Of a DNA stretch of 64,000 bases, positions 50,140 to 60,776 are shown in pieces. Below the pieces are notes generated by a model. The model was not told where the DNA came from, did no database searches, and worked only from the letters and a program-made list of their open reading frames with translations. This stretch comes from Penicillus capitatus (Eukaryota; Chlorophyta): the NCBI GenBank assembly GCA_965649825.1, contig OZ287695.1:1550001-1614000 (forward strand). Direction: 5' to 3'. The translations under genes and the position numbers were made by a program. Positions within the stretch are counted from its first letter, which is position 1. The number at the start of each line of letters is the position of its first letter.

Positions 50140-50512
50140 TCAACGTGCCGATTCGTTTTGTTCTGCCATCTGATAGAGAACACATACATCGATCCACAGG
50201 CACGACGTCTATTCTGAGTGCACGGATGGCATCCTTTTTCAAGCAGAAGAGCTCTTCAACGTTGTTTGCTCCTGATTTCTGCAGTCGTGCTTTTTGACGA
50301 TCTCGTTCGCATTTTTTCTCGTGTTCTTCCCGTGGCAAATGCAATGCATCGCAATAGGGGAACGATGACAGTACGATCCGAAACTGGATATGCATCTGCA
50401 ATGCAAAGCAGAATGCTATTTTTCGCTTCCCGATGCGGTTCGGATATCAGACAATGGCCAATTCGACTCGGCAATACGGTATCGAACTGCTGAGAACTCT
50501 AAGTACTGTCAT
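50140..50512 (-). CDS. Small hypothetical protein, charged helix
   Basis: Not recognised. Three short exons give about 95 residues: MTVLRVLSSSIPYCRVELAI, then a hydrophobic stretch (QFRIVLSSFPYCDAL), then a strongly charged helix (REEHEKKCERDRQKARLQKS) ending DMAEQNESAR. The introns are 57 nt and 37 nt and fit phase 0. It lies between the TPLATE start and the Ulp1 stop, all on the minus strand, with 103 bp to the TPLATE ATG. It could be a small mitochondrial or coiled-coil protein; no function is assigned. Confidence 0.4.
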
Positions 50513-50706
50513 GGAATGCACATTGAAGCAGCAAACAATATATATAAAATCAGGTCTTACAACCTTGTGTGCCAGTGGCATGTGGGGCAAGCAGCAAACA
50601 ATGTCTCGAGTCGTTTTCTAATGTATGCAAGGAGGATGATGATTTTTACAGAGGATGCAGTTCGATGGAGAATCGTTGTTTGGGTATCGACCGCATTTCA
50701 GTGCTC

Positions 50707-51852
50707 TCATTCAAAAATGCGCTGAAGACGGAGTTCCTTGAGCATTTGTATCCGGAAATGATGCATGTCGCTCTGAGTGAATACCAAAGGCCGTTCAAGA
50801 CTAAGGAATTTGGCATACTGCACGAGGAAGACACCACAATCTGCTCCATTGAGCTGCTGTGGGGCCTCTGCAGCCGTCCGATATTCAAAAGCGTTGCCAT
50901 TCCAGTCTTCTCCCTTCTTGTCCTGCGCTTCTTCTGTCAGAAATTTGCAAATGAGAGACATCTTCGACCGCACATGATCCTAGAGTCATACAGTCATGAT
51001 CCAGAGGTCCATTTTGTGAACTCTTACTGCGATGCATCCACTTTGACACGGTCCGCTCAGAGAATCGTAGTGGAGAAGACGACGATCTCTGAGGTCAGCA
51101 AGGATGAGTGACCAATGCGAGAAGGCAAAGCAAGGAAAGAAGATGAGATCGCAGTCAAGGATCGTATCACATCGCTGTCCCCATCGTTTCAGTCTCTTAG
51201 GCTGTGTCCACCGTTTGATAACATCAAAGCAATGGCCTCCGGAGAGCTGCGGGAGGAAGAAGCTGTTGAAGAAATGGCATTTGGGATGACACCGTGTTGC
51301 GTTGTGCTTCTGAAGAAGCTTCATGAAAGCGTTGATGATTTCATCATTGAGCCATTCGCCCTTATCCAGCAAACGAATATCGCAGGCCTTCAGCATGAGA
51401 ACCTCCATGGGCAGTCCCATTCGAGCATCGCGCATTGTCTGATCATATGATGTGACATCTTCAGATGTGACCGTCACCACTAAGCCTCCCTCCGTCCTTA
51501 CTGATGACTCGGATAGATCTGATGGGAGGTCATCCGCGACGGGCGAGTCAACACGGAGGCGTCCGAGTTGCGCATCTACAATGGATGTTAGGAATGTTTC
51601 GGATCGACGTGGATGCGCTTAACTGAGATCGTCAATGGTGTCTTTATGGAATCTCCCTTCGCGCGTCTCGTCTTTCATAGCGTCCACTCCGTCTGCAGCG
51701 CTGACTTCGCCCGAGTCACGTTGTAAAGCGGATTCCACATGTACATCCGTATTCTGCAACGCCATTATGGCAGACGAACGGTACGCGGAACGCCGCTCGC
51801 GGTCGTATAGGATGATGGACGATGTCTCGTCCATCCACTTCAAGGTGGGCAT
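50707..51852 (-). CDS. Ulp1/SENP-type SUMO protease
   Basis: C48 cysteine protease that matures SUMO and removes it from targets. Seen: the C48 core GEWLNDEIINAFMKLLQ, CHFFNSFFLPQL, FDVIKRWT, the catalytic His in FSHWSLILADL, Asp in LLHYDSLS, and Gln/Cys in QQLNGADCGVFLVQY. An intron of 50 nt (GTAAGAG donor) lies between YDSLS and the next block. The start at 51852 (MPTLKWMDETSS) leads through a Ser/Asp-rich N-terminal part; an intron near 51620 probably uses a GC donor. The 42-base segment 51439-51480, with two GATGTGAC-type motifs, starts GT, ends AG and is stop-free, so it could be an in-frame intron. Confidence 0.85.
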
Positions 51853-51936
51853 ATTGATCGATCGATTTAACGACTTCGCGTTATTTTTGATCACTGTTGA
51901 AACGCTCTGCTTCGTCCTTTTTTGTGCCAACGAGTG

Positions 51937-52872
51937 ATGATTCGATACGTCCTGCAGAAGAGCTCATGCATCCGTCTCTTGAGTACACCTCTTGTCGAAT
52001 CTCTGGCATCTCACTCTTCCATGACACCGACTTTTGAGAAGCCGCAGATTCCTTCCCCGCTGTTCGCGCGTTCCTCGACTCCCTTTCATTGGGTGCTGCG
52101 TACGTCGACGACTCAAGCAAACGTGAGCTATGCAGAGTCGAGAGATTCTGACTCGGACTCGGACTCTTCATCGGACGATGATACAATCAGGGGTCGTCGC
52201 CGCGAAGGAGTCGAATTACTGCGCTCTCTTAATGCCTATAACTTTCGCGAGCATCTCAAAAGTCTCAGTCAGAGCAGGAGTTTTATTCGTTATGACGATA
52301 TGGTGACTCTTGCGCAGCAGAAAGGAGCAGCAGGGACTCGAGCTGAAAGCATGGAACTCTGTAATACACTCATCTCAGCTGGAGTGGTATTCCGTTTTCG
52401 AGATGTCGTGTACCTCGGTACAGACGAAGTGGCAGAGACCATTCTGGCCTCATTGCCCGATACGAAAATGGAATCGAAGAAACGCATGGAGGAGCTAAAA
52501 GCTGAGCTGAAGTCACTCGAGGCGCAGAAAAAAGACTACGATGCACATCTCGATCAATACAGAACGCGAATGTCGGTTGGTTTACTTGCTCTGCTGGTGC
52601 TCCATTTTGGTGGGTTTGTCCGATTGACTTACTGGGAGTTATCATGGGATGTCATGGAGCCCATCGCGTATTTCACAACTCTGGCTTACGGTATCGCTTT
52701 TCTGGGATACTTCGTCTACACAAAAGAGATTTTTGAGATTCCAAAAGCCTCTTCCAAAGCGGCGGCGTATCTGACACGCAAACACCACTATGATTACGAT
52801 AAAGAAAGATATTCCCAACTTTTGAAAGAATTCCAACGTTTTCAGAAACGTGGTATGCGATTTCGACTTTAA
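51937..52872 (+). CDS. MCU: Mitochondrial calcium uniporter pore subunit
   Basis: Calcium channel of the inner mitochondrial membrane. Intronless, 311 residues. Seen: an N-terminal presequence (MIRYVLQKSSCIRLLSTP), an acidic Asp/Ser run, the N-terminal regulatory domain (MVTLAQQKGAAGTRAESMEL and FRDVVYLGTDEV), coiled coil 1 (KKRMEELKAELKSLEAQKK), TM1 (MSVGLLALLVLHFGGFVRL), the selectivity loop WELSWDVMEPIAYF, TM2 and coiled coil 2. The pore signature DxxE is present as DVME instead of the common DIME. The start is the first ATG in frame; its gap to the Ulp1 ATG is 84 bp. Confidence 0.93.
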   Translation: MIRYVLQKSSCIRLLSTPLVESLASHSSMTPTFEKPQIPSPLFARSSTPFHWVLRTSTTQANVSYAESRDSDSDSDSSSDDDTIRGRRREGVELLRSLNAYNFREHLKSLSQSRSFIRYDDMVTLAQQKGAAGTRAESMELCNTLISAGVVFRFRDVVYLGTDEVAETILASLPDTKMESKKRMEELKAELKSLEAQKKDYDAHLDQYRTRMSVGLLALLVLHFGGFVRLTYWELSWDVMEPIAYFTTLAYGIAFLGYFVYTKEIFEIPKASSKAAAYLTRKHHYDYDKERYSQLLKEFQRFQKRGMRFRL

Positions 52873-53095
52873 CAAGAGGCAGAAAGAAATCTGGTCTAAC
52901 ATCAGACGAACGGATCCTCGTGCATCGGCTGAAGATTTCTGGCACGAGTAAACAAGGAGAAGGGACAGTTGCTTTTATTTTTGGACGTGACAACGCAACT
53001 GGTAATTCGCCTCTGCTTTTTATATTCTTGGTCTTGCTCCCAAGTTACTTTGACACCATTCTTGTCTAGTAACCTATGTCATAAATCGACAATGT
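52873..53095. other. Convergent 3' intergenic region
   Basis: Short gap between the MCU stop and the RNase H2A stop. No gene. Confidence 0.4.
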
Positions 53096-54044
53096 TCATC
53101 TTAGGAACCGATAACGTTCGTACTTTACACATGTTGTCCAACTGAAACGCACATCTGATAAGAATCCAAAGACGGGATCCATTTCCGTTTGTAACCAATG
53201 AGTTGTATGAGGATCCGATGGATACCCTGATCCTATGTTTACATCCCCATACCTCTTCTGAATGACATTGATGTCTCTATCACGCAAGACCTAGTACTAT
53301 ACAATTCATTCGCTGTTGTTGATCTAAGTATTGAACAAACCTTTGCCATGATGCTCGCCAAGCTGACGATCGGAAAATGCACATCTGCTTTTGCTCGCAC
53401 CGTAAAATGCAGATCCGGAAAGACAGCTTCGAGTCGCTTGGCATGCGTTGCTGCGGGTCCAACAGTGTCCACATAAATCTGACGCACATTGTATTTGAAT
53501 CGCAGTCTCTACGATAAACACGCGCGAAAGAACATGATCAATGACAAAGCCACGTTTCCGGATGGCTTTCAAGATCTTGATCGTCGATTCCAAGGCGATA
53601 AGATTGAGACTGACAGGCTTCCTATATAATCTCCCTCCTGTTGGGTAACTCCTTTACGGAGTAGCACTTTTCGAGCATCTTATATGATATGACACTGGGA
53701 GGAATCGCATTTGCACAGTATCCAATTTCAAGTGTCTCCTGGACCTTCTGAAAGTGTTCTTCGCGCCGTTGCGCCGTCAGCGATTTCGAATCTGCCACCC
53801 CACTGAGCGAGCCCACAGTTCAACACACTCGCCTGTAGATCTTCGCGATCTCACCTCTCTTCGAGTTGTTTCAGAAACGCGACAGGACAGTAGGCCGCAG
53901 CGTAGACCATGGGCCCCACAACCGGTCCTCTGCCCGCCTCGTCTGCAACGGATCCGCAAGGAGGACAAAAGACAAGGCGGCGGTCTTACCGATACCCACC
54001 ATCCATGGACCCGAAATGCCGCTGCCCGCTTCTTTGCACTGCAT
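53096..54044 (-). CDS. RNASEH2A: Ribonuclease H2 catalytic subunit A
   Basis: Removes RNA primers and misincorporated ribonucleotides. Seen: [19 protein letters not shown] with the catalytic [11 protein letters not shown] with the catalytic D, IYVDTVGP, the metal-binding D in [35 protein letters not shown] and [14 protein letters not shown]. Six short exons are traced. The intron at 53509-53566 is GC-AG; it gives exact family spacing between IKILK and [14 protein letters not shown]. At about 245 residues it is compact, with little beyond the core. The start at 54044 is 70 bp from the ARP4 ATG. Confidence 0.92.
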
Positions 54045-54114
54045 CGCGGTATCGTTTCTGTCGCGGATGTGTAGATGGGACGCATTGCGCGACGTCCTTC
54101 CGTCATCTCACCAC

Positions 54115-55783
54115 ATGTCGGTCATAACAGGCGGAGGTCCGGCGCCTTCTTCACTCCTCTCTGACGCAAGTGGTTTGACACGCAGATGATGTCAACGCGA
54201 TCGTCGTGGACTGTGGCTCGGGCAGCACCCGAGTCGGCTATTCGGGAGAAGATATGCCCAAATGCATCTTTCCTTCGGTGACCCTACTTTCCTCTCTCCG
54301 TCTCAATCGATCTCTTTATGTTCAGTTGGTTGGCCGCACGATTCAGTCGGATGGAATGGAAGTCGATGAAGCAGCGGCATCGAGATTTGTGGGTCAGGCT
54401 CAACTCGGTTATCGCCGAGACGACGTCGAAATTCAGTGGCCGTTCACTTCCGATGGTCTCTATCGTGACTGGGAGGCATTGGCAGATCTTTGGTCGCATT
54501 CCTTTCGAAATCAGCTGAAACTCAATTTGGAAGAACATCCCCTTCTCTTCTGCGAACCGAGTCGATTGACAGAGAGTCTGAGAGAGAAGCTCGTGGAAAC
54601 GATCTTTGAAAGCTATGCCACACCGGCTGTGTTCCTGGCCAAGCACTCCGTTCTCTCTTCTTTTGCTTCTGGCCGACAGACATCCCTTGTCGTGGACTGC
54701 GGATATGCCGGATCGACAGGTGACTTGCAGCAGAAAGGATGATATAGATGTATGGATGTTCGCGCAGTGTCTGCTGTCTATGATGGTTACCTGCTGAAGA
54801 GGAGTCTGCGGTGGACGCCGGTCGGTGGACGTTTGCTGACCGAATGCATGCGAAAGAGCATCGACCCAGATGGGACAGTATTGAGACCTCGATACGAAAT
54901 CAAGAGAACGCATCTTGGACAAGGAAACTTCAGTGTAGACCGCTCTCTCCACAGACGTCTTACAGCATAGGCCGACTGTGACCTATAGAGTACGATCATG
55001 GAGTTTCCGAAGACCCATGCAAGTTATCGCGCTTTCTGTGTGGATGCCATCGCGGCAGATGTGAAAGAAGGAATCTGTCGAGTCTCGGATCTGGCTTTCT
55101 CGGATGGAGATAACTCCAATATGCCAACCGTCGGCTATGAGGTCCATCGCATATTCGTGCATCACTCTTGCCGATTACTCTTCTGGCAGTTGCCAGATGG
55201 AAATGAGATCCATGTGGGTCCTGCCCGTTTCAAAGTTCCAGAGATTCTCTTCAATCCAGTCCGTACATGTTCCAATCGTCATCCCTTTGCCACTGCAATC
55301 TGTGCCTTAGGACGTACTGAAGAGCTTTGAGAATGTCTCTCCCGTTTTTCCAGAACCTCAGTCGTTGCCTTCTCTGATCATCGACGGCATTCAGAGTTGC
55401 GATATCGACATTCGACGCGAACTCTTTAGCGGGATCATTCTCACAGGTCCCCTCCGTAACTTCTCATCCCTCTGCTTGTCTCTGAAGACCATGGATGGCA
55501 CAGGAGGGACATCTATGTTCTCGCAGATGCGCGATCGACTGGAGAAAGAGCTGATGGATATCACGACTCAGGCGGTAAAGATCAAAGTCGTGACTCCTGC
55601 AAACACGAGTGAACGAAAATTCAATGTCTGGATCGGTAAGGTCGATTCGGGAAGAGCAGTTGGCGAGAATTGCTGACAGGCGGGTCGATTCTTTCGTCCC
55701 TTGGGACATTTCAGCAGATGTGGATGTCGAGGATGGAATACGAAGAGCACGGCGCTAGTCTGATACATCGCCGTGCTCCCTGA
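54115..55783 (+). CDS. ARP4: Actin-related protein 4 (BAF53/ACTL6-like)
   Basis: Nuclear actin-related subunit of NuA4, SWR1, INO80 and SWI/SNF complexes. Seen: [127 protein letters not shown], and the terminal [20 protein letters not shown]. Eight introns of about 45-60 nt are traced; the first joins TGG-DDVNA. It ends at 55783 (HRRAP). At about 430 residues it fits ARP4, which is longer than actin, though the insert after the N-terminus is short. Confidence 0.93.
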
Positions 55784-55854
55784 AAACAAATATCATTGTA
55801 TGGATGCGCTCGATTTACTGTAACGGAATCGCGCGTCAAGTGGCCATCCGCGAG

Positions 55855-56807
55855 ATGTCGTCAAAGAAACGCAGAGCGGTCGATCGTGGCGAAGCGACCT
55901 CGCAGAAAAGACCAGCCACCGAATCTGCCAACAGCCTTTCGCAGACGCAGTTGTCCAGCGGCGTTCCTCGCTGGAAAACAAAAAGGAACTGCCTCATCTA
56001 CAGGTATACCTGCCGTAGTATTTGTGTTGGAATGTGTGCGTCGAAATCAGGAGAAGTGGCGATCGAGGGCAGCTCGCCAAAGTGGCAGCCTTTGACTTGG
56101 ATGGCACGCTTGTACACACAAAGGGCAGATCGCCCTTTCCTCGAGATGCCGATGATTGGCGCCTCTTCCATCCTAACGTCATCACAGAGCTACAGCGTTT
56201 GCGTGAAGATGGATACAGACTTGTGATCTTCAGCAACCAAGGCGGCATTCGATCCAAGCTCGATGGTCCTCTCGCCACTCGAATCAAGAAGAGGATCGAC
56301 CAAATCCTCAAGGAAGTGCGTGGCGTCTCTGGACCGGCATCTCGTAGGGAATGAGATGGGTTAGGTCAATCTCCCGATCGATGTCTTCTTGGCTACCGAG
56401 AAGGACGCCATGCGCAAACCAGAGATTGGAATGTGGGAGACCTTTCTCGAGATGGCGAAGAAAGACAGTGATGATGCGGTGGCATTCGACAAGCAGAAGA
56501 GTTTCTACGTGGGCGACGCTGCAGGAAGACAAGGAGATTTCAGTGACAGCGACAAGTATATGTGCCCCACTCGTGCAGCGTCCTCGCCAACTTGCTGCCG
56601 CCTAGAGTGTTCGCTGCGAATATCGGATTGCCATTCATGACACCGGAAGACGTGTTCATGTGAGGCATCTTCGCCAATTCTCACTCCCTTGCCCATCTCG
56701 TCTGCAGAGACGGCCAAGCGAAGGACACGGTCATGTCAAGAGAGCAGCCGCCTGCAGAGAGTGAGATAGTGCATCCGGGACCCCTCGAAGATCCATCGAC
56801 CGGCTGA
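55855..56807 (+). CDS. PNKP: Polynucleotide 3'-phosphatase (PNKP/Tpp1-like, no kinase domain)
   Basis: HAD-family enzyme that removes 3'-phosphates from broken DNA. Seen: a basic N-terminal tail (MSSKKRRAVDRGEATSQK), KVAAFDLDGTLVHTKGRSPFP (DxDGT nucleophile), DWRLFHPNV, LVIFSNQGGI, ATEKDAMRKPEIGMWETF and SFYVGDAAGRQGDFSDSDK, then VFAANIGLPFMTPEDVF. No Walker A or kinase domain follows, as in yeast Tpp1. A 46 nt intron (from 56660) would extend the protein by 34 residues to 56807; otherwise it stops at 56661-56663. An upstream ATG at 55804 is also in frame. Confidence 0.88.
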
Positions 56808-56923
56808 GGGGTGTCTGCATCGTGTCATGATCGTTTGACAGCGACCTGCTTAGAGATCTCGTGCCACGCCATCTGCTGTCTTACTGATCTGTCGCGTACA
56901 TTATTCGTCGGTGCTTCGCACAA

Positions 56924-57898
56924 ATGGCTTCCTTTCGTTCTCTTAAGATCAGGAACAGTCTCGGTTGTCCGAAACCATCACGTCCTATCCTCGATCGTCC
57001 GGGTCGAAACATCGCCTCCCAAAAACGGCACCAACTGACGGACTGTTTCGCACGACGACGAGTGCCTTCGGTGTGTCCAGCCATCAGCCAAGACGACCTT
57101 GCGAACGCCGAGTCACGTTGGAACGCCCAGGTCTGGAACCCCACACACTCCTTCGCTACGTCTGATGCACGCGCGTCCGCAGATTCGGGAGGGCAAAGTG
57201 CGCAACACAACACCCAAGGGCGCTGCAAACCTGATCAACGTTCTTCTTGAGAATCCATCGCTCGGCGGGGAGAATCAATCGCTGTTCGTTGTAGGAAGGT
57301 TGGACAGTGCTCGATGTTCGACCTCCATCTGAGATCAAGATCGCCTCCATCCAGAATGCCGTCGAAGTGCCGTTGTTTCTCCCCGACGAAAAACTCAACC
57401 CTGGCAGTCTGCTGAAACAAATGTCTGCCTTTGGTATGGGTGGATGGTGGTTGGGCGGTACCCATATGGAAGCCAACAAGAATTTCTTGCCGGATGTTCA
57501 ACAGAAGATCCCCAAAGATGCCAAACTCATTGTCACCTGCCAAAAGGGATTGCGTTCCCTCGCTGCATGCGAGCAGCTATCGCGGGCGGGGTATCAGACA
57601 CTGGCATGGATCAATGGAGGACTCGATACGGCGAAGCCGGGCGAAATACCGAGTGTCGATGACAAGGATCTGAGATTGGCTGGAATCGGCGGCGTGTCTG
57701 CTATGTTGGGATGGACAGAACTGCAGCAAGAGGGAAAGAAAGATGTTAGCGACAATCTCCAGAACATCTTCAAAGCGGTATGTCGACAATCGATGCCTTC
57801 TCTTCTATAAGCAATCCAAAACGCAGGTGGCTGTTATCGTGCTTCTGGACATTTTGGTGTTTGGCTATGAGCAAATTCAGTACATGACGAGTCAGTAA
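56924..57898 (+). CDS. Plastid rhodanese-like protein (STR10 type), C-terminal membrane anchor
   Basis: Rhodanese-fold protein of unknown substrate; plant homologues are chloroplast-targeted. Seen: VLDVRPPSEIKIASIQNAVEVPLF, GSLLKQMSAFGMGGWWLGGT, the active-loop cysteine in VTCQKGLRSLAAC, LAWINGGLDTAKPGE, and after a 48 nt intron a C-terminal hydrophobic segment (VAVIVLLDILVFGYEQ). An intron at 57265-57307 appears to be GC-AG, joining NPSL-VLDVRP. The 5' part is uncertain. The ATG at 56924 gives MASFRSLKIRNS, basic and Ser-rich like a targeting peptide, but at least one intron is needed to reach IREGKVRNTTPKG. Confidence 0.75.
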
Positions 57899-58151
57899 CC
57901 ACTCTTTTCTGAATTTTGTGTCGATCGGCAAATGGATGTGTTTGGTTGTGTTTTTGTGCGACGAGCCCTTTTCTGCTTGCTCTGTCTCGGTTGTATCCGA
58001 ACTGCGAAACGTTTGTGGACGAAAACATGGTGTCCTATGTGAGAGCATCACATGCCTCAATAACGGTCGCTTCACAATTCACAACCGTCAAACAGAAATG
58101 CAGTCATTGCAAATCAATGACAAATGAAGACATCGATGGCTACTCGGAAAT
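57899..58151. other. Convergent 3' intergenic region
   Basis: 250 bp between the rhodanese and SOUL stops. AT-richer; no gene seen. Confidence 0.4.
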
Positions 58152-58944
58152 CTACGTCACCGATTCTTTGGCCATGATCCAAATCTCGTTGTGTCTTCCC
58201 CACAGACGGAATGGCGAATCATAGCCGCTTGCATAGTAGTGTTCGGTCACGATACTAATGCCTTTGTTCTTCAGCGTCTCGACGAGTGTGGCGGCACGAC
58301 GAATCACATCTCTTTCGTTCATGTACCCGCCGAAAGACGCCACATAGACTGTCATCTCTGGCGTCTCTTCAATAAAGACGTCTTCTGTTGATGGCTTCGG
58401 AGTTTTCTCCTGTGTGAACATATCCGTCACATCAATCCAATCGCAAGAGTGACATGCCGAGTAGTCGAAGGGCACAAAGAAGGAGACCGTGAACTTGGTG
58501 GCGCAGAAGGGCCCATCGCCCGCGGTGATGTAGGAACGCACTGGACATGTCATCGGAACCTTCTTGCCATCCTCATTTGCGCCACTGATGTAATCGAACA
58601 GCTTCTGCGCAGACAGATCGTATGGAACATGGATTTGGAAAAAGCGGAATCTTACGCGGAAGCCGATATTCTGAGCCTTGACGAAATGGACGTCGTCAAT
58701 CGTGGTCGAAACCCATTTGGCTAACACCCACAACGATGACGTTGAGATCGACATGGATAAAGGAGAACACACATGCAGCGTATTTTCGCACTTCATACTC
58801 CGAAGTTTTCTCAACGACTGTGTAGATCGGACAGTCGAGGCCATGGCAGAACGATGGTTTGCGAAACGTCGTTTCTTCTGCTGTTGCCATGCGTAATGCG
58901 AGAAAGCTCGCCGCGAAGGCAGAAAGGCAAAGGAAACGCTGCAT
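58152..58944 (-). CDS. SOUL/HBP-family haem-binding protein, secreted
   Basis: SOUL-domain protein that binds haem or porphyrin. Seen: a signal peptide (MQRFLCLSAFAASFLALRMATAEE), LDCPIYTVVEKTSEYEVRKY, SKWVSTTIDDVHF, PMTCPVRSYI, KFTVSFFVPFDYS, DVFIEETPEMTVYVASFGGY and HYYASGYDSPFRLWGRHNEIW. Introns join YAA-SKW and GFR-KLFDY. The 48 nt stop-free segment 58410-58457 begins GCATGT, ends CACACAG and contains TTGATGTGACGG, so it is almost certainly a GC-AG intron rather than coding. It is about 210 residues. ER or a secretory (or plastid-bound) route. Its ATG overlaps a possible ATG of NusG on the opposite strand. Confidence 0.88.
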
Positions 58945-60776
58945 GGTGAATAGGAAACATTGCGTCGTGGTGAGCGGCGTTTTATGCGCCGGCCTCGTCA
59001 CGATTGCGTTGGATGACGTAACCCGCTCGCTACGCCGCATCGAGATGAAGCGAGTGGTTTGTTCGACTGAAGGCCGCGCGCCGCGTTTGCCAGCACGGAG
59101 AGGACGACAGAATCGGCAGAGTGGTCGGACGGTTTCCAGAGAAAGGCAGCTCGCTTGGGAAGATACGCAAGACAATACGTCTGTCGCTGAGGGTCGACGA
59201 TTGAATCGCGGCAGAAGACAGGAGCTTGGGTATGTGCAGCAACCCAGGCTGTAAGAAACGAAACAGGATCGCCACTCAACTGATATCTTTACGTCACAGG
59301 CCATCTATAACTTACAGTGATGTCTGCAACGGCGTGGCATGGTATAAGATCTTGGTGAAATCTGACCATCGGCGTATGTGGCAAGAGTGTGAGGAACATG
59401 GTTTAGGTGTCTAAGAGCAAAGAAGAAGTTGTGGCTGAGGAATTGGCAGAAGAGATAAAGGAATAGCCGCCGATAGCAGAATCTGAATATCTGCGAGAAG
59501 AGCGTTATTTTTCGGCGTGGATTCCGAGGAAACGCGCGACCTTTATCACTGAGAAGTAATCTGCCACGTATCCGTATGACAGATTTCTGCAAGTTGTGAT
59601 GCGTAGGAATAAGAGAGGTGTAAGGCGAATGACAAAGTATGGTGTGCTGAAAGGGGAGATCTTGTTCGTGGCATGCCATATGGATGCTAAGATCTATCCA
59701 CTTATAAGAAGACACCGCTACGTGCAGGGTTTTGTCCATAGACATCCCCTAAAGGTAAGATAGCAGATAGAACGATCCTTTCTATCTGAGTCTTCCTTCG
59801 TGCCAGAAATCTATTCCTTTGCCCTGTCCAGCTACAGAGCTGCATGATGTTTTTGACTGGCTTTGGAACGATGAGAAGATCAAAGCAGGAGAAGAACCAA
59901 CCATGCCACGGTTGCCACCTATCAGAGGCGGCAAGAACGAGAAGGACATTATTTTCGAAGTGGACAGCGTGCCATGCGTACGAGATAGGATGTGGGGACA
60001 GGAGACGGAATTCGATACAGATGGTGAAGTTCCATCCGAGTATGGGCCAGGATGGAAACAGAGGCAGAACCGCTTTTTCCGAAGACAACGAGCGGATGAT
60101 CGACAGGCAAGAGGCAGGAGAGAAGACAGAACAGACAAGTATATGTGCTCAAATCAGATGCAGATCGATCTGTGTCTTTGCAGTCGTGTTACAAGAGGCA
60201 GATGGAGAGGCAGAAACTTTGTGGCAGAGAGACAACGGTACTCAGTCCTCTTGAGTTTCGCAGAAAGAAGGTTTTCTGTCTGCCAGGCAGATCGTGAGGG
60301 ATGACTACAAAGTGACGAAATGGTACGATGGCAGTGCCGATGCAGACATGACATTGGACGTGAAAGAGAATCAGTTCGAAGTAAATCACCCGTCGCAATG
60401 TCTACACACACTTGATCCAAATACATGAGCATCCAGACGTCTTACAAATCGAGTGATGTGGATACGGATTCCTCAAGGGATCGAGCTAAAGAAAAGAAGG
60501 GAAAGGGAGCCCCTGAAGATGTCATGTTTTCTGAGGCGGATTCTGAAAATGTCGCTCCGGTACGGCAGGCAGAGTGTATATGGGTGGATCCCTGACACAG
60601 AAGATTGCGTTCCGTAGGAGGTGGGCCGGGAAGTGCTCGTGCTCTCTGGACCTTATGCAGAGCTCAAAGGGACAATCCGTCAAATGCAGAACCGTCGTGC
60701 CATTGTGAAGGTGGACGTGCTTGGCAAATCGACAGACGCTTTCTTTGCCTTCGACGAGATTCGAGTGTTGGAGTGA
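58943..60776 (+). CDS. nusG: Plastid-type NusG transcription elongation factor with large insert
   Basis: Bacterial-type NusG that binds RNA polymerase, here nuclear-encoded with introns and so probably plastid-targeted. Seen: the NGN domain (VAWYKILVKSDHRRMWQECEEH, then RRMTKYGVLKGEILFVACHM, YPLIRRHRYVQGFVHRHPLK and IPLPCPATEL), a long charged insert of about 200 residues, and the C-terminal KOW (EVGREVLVLSGPYAELKGTI and ending AFDEIRVLE). Introns traced include GPSITYS, PLK-KSIPLP, VAERQR-QIVRDD, QFE-TSYKSS and NVAP-EVGREV. The borders around 59410-59590 are unresolved. The start is either 58943, giving a hydrophobic leader (VNRKHCVVVSGVLCAGLVTI), or 59044 (MKRVVCSTEG). Confidence 0.75.
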
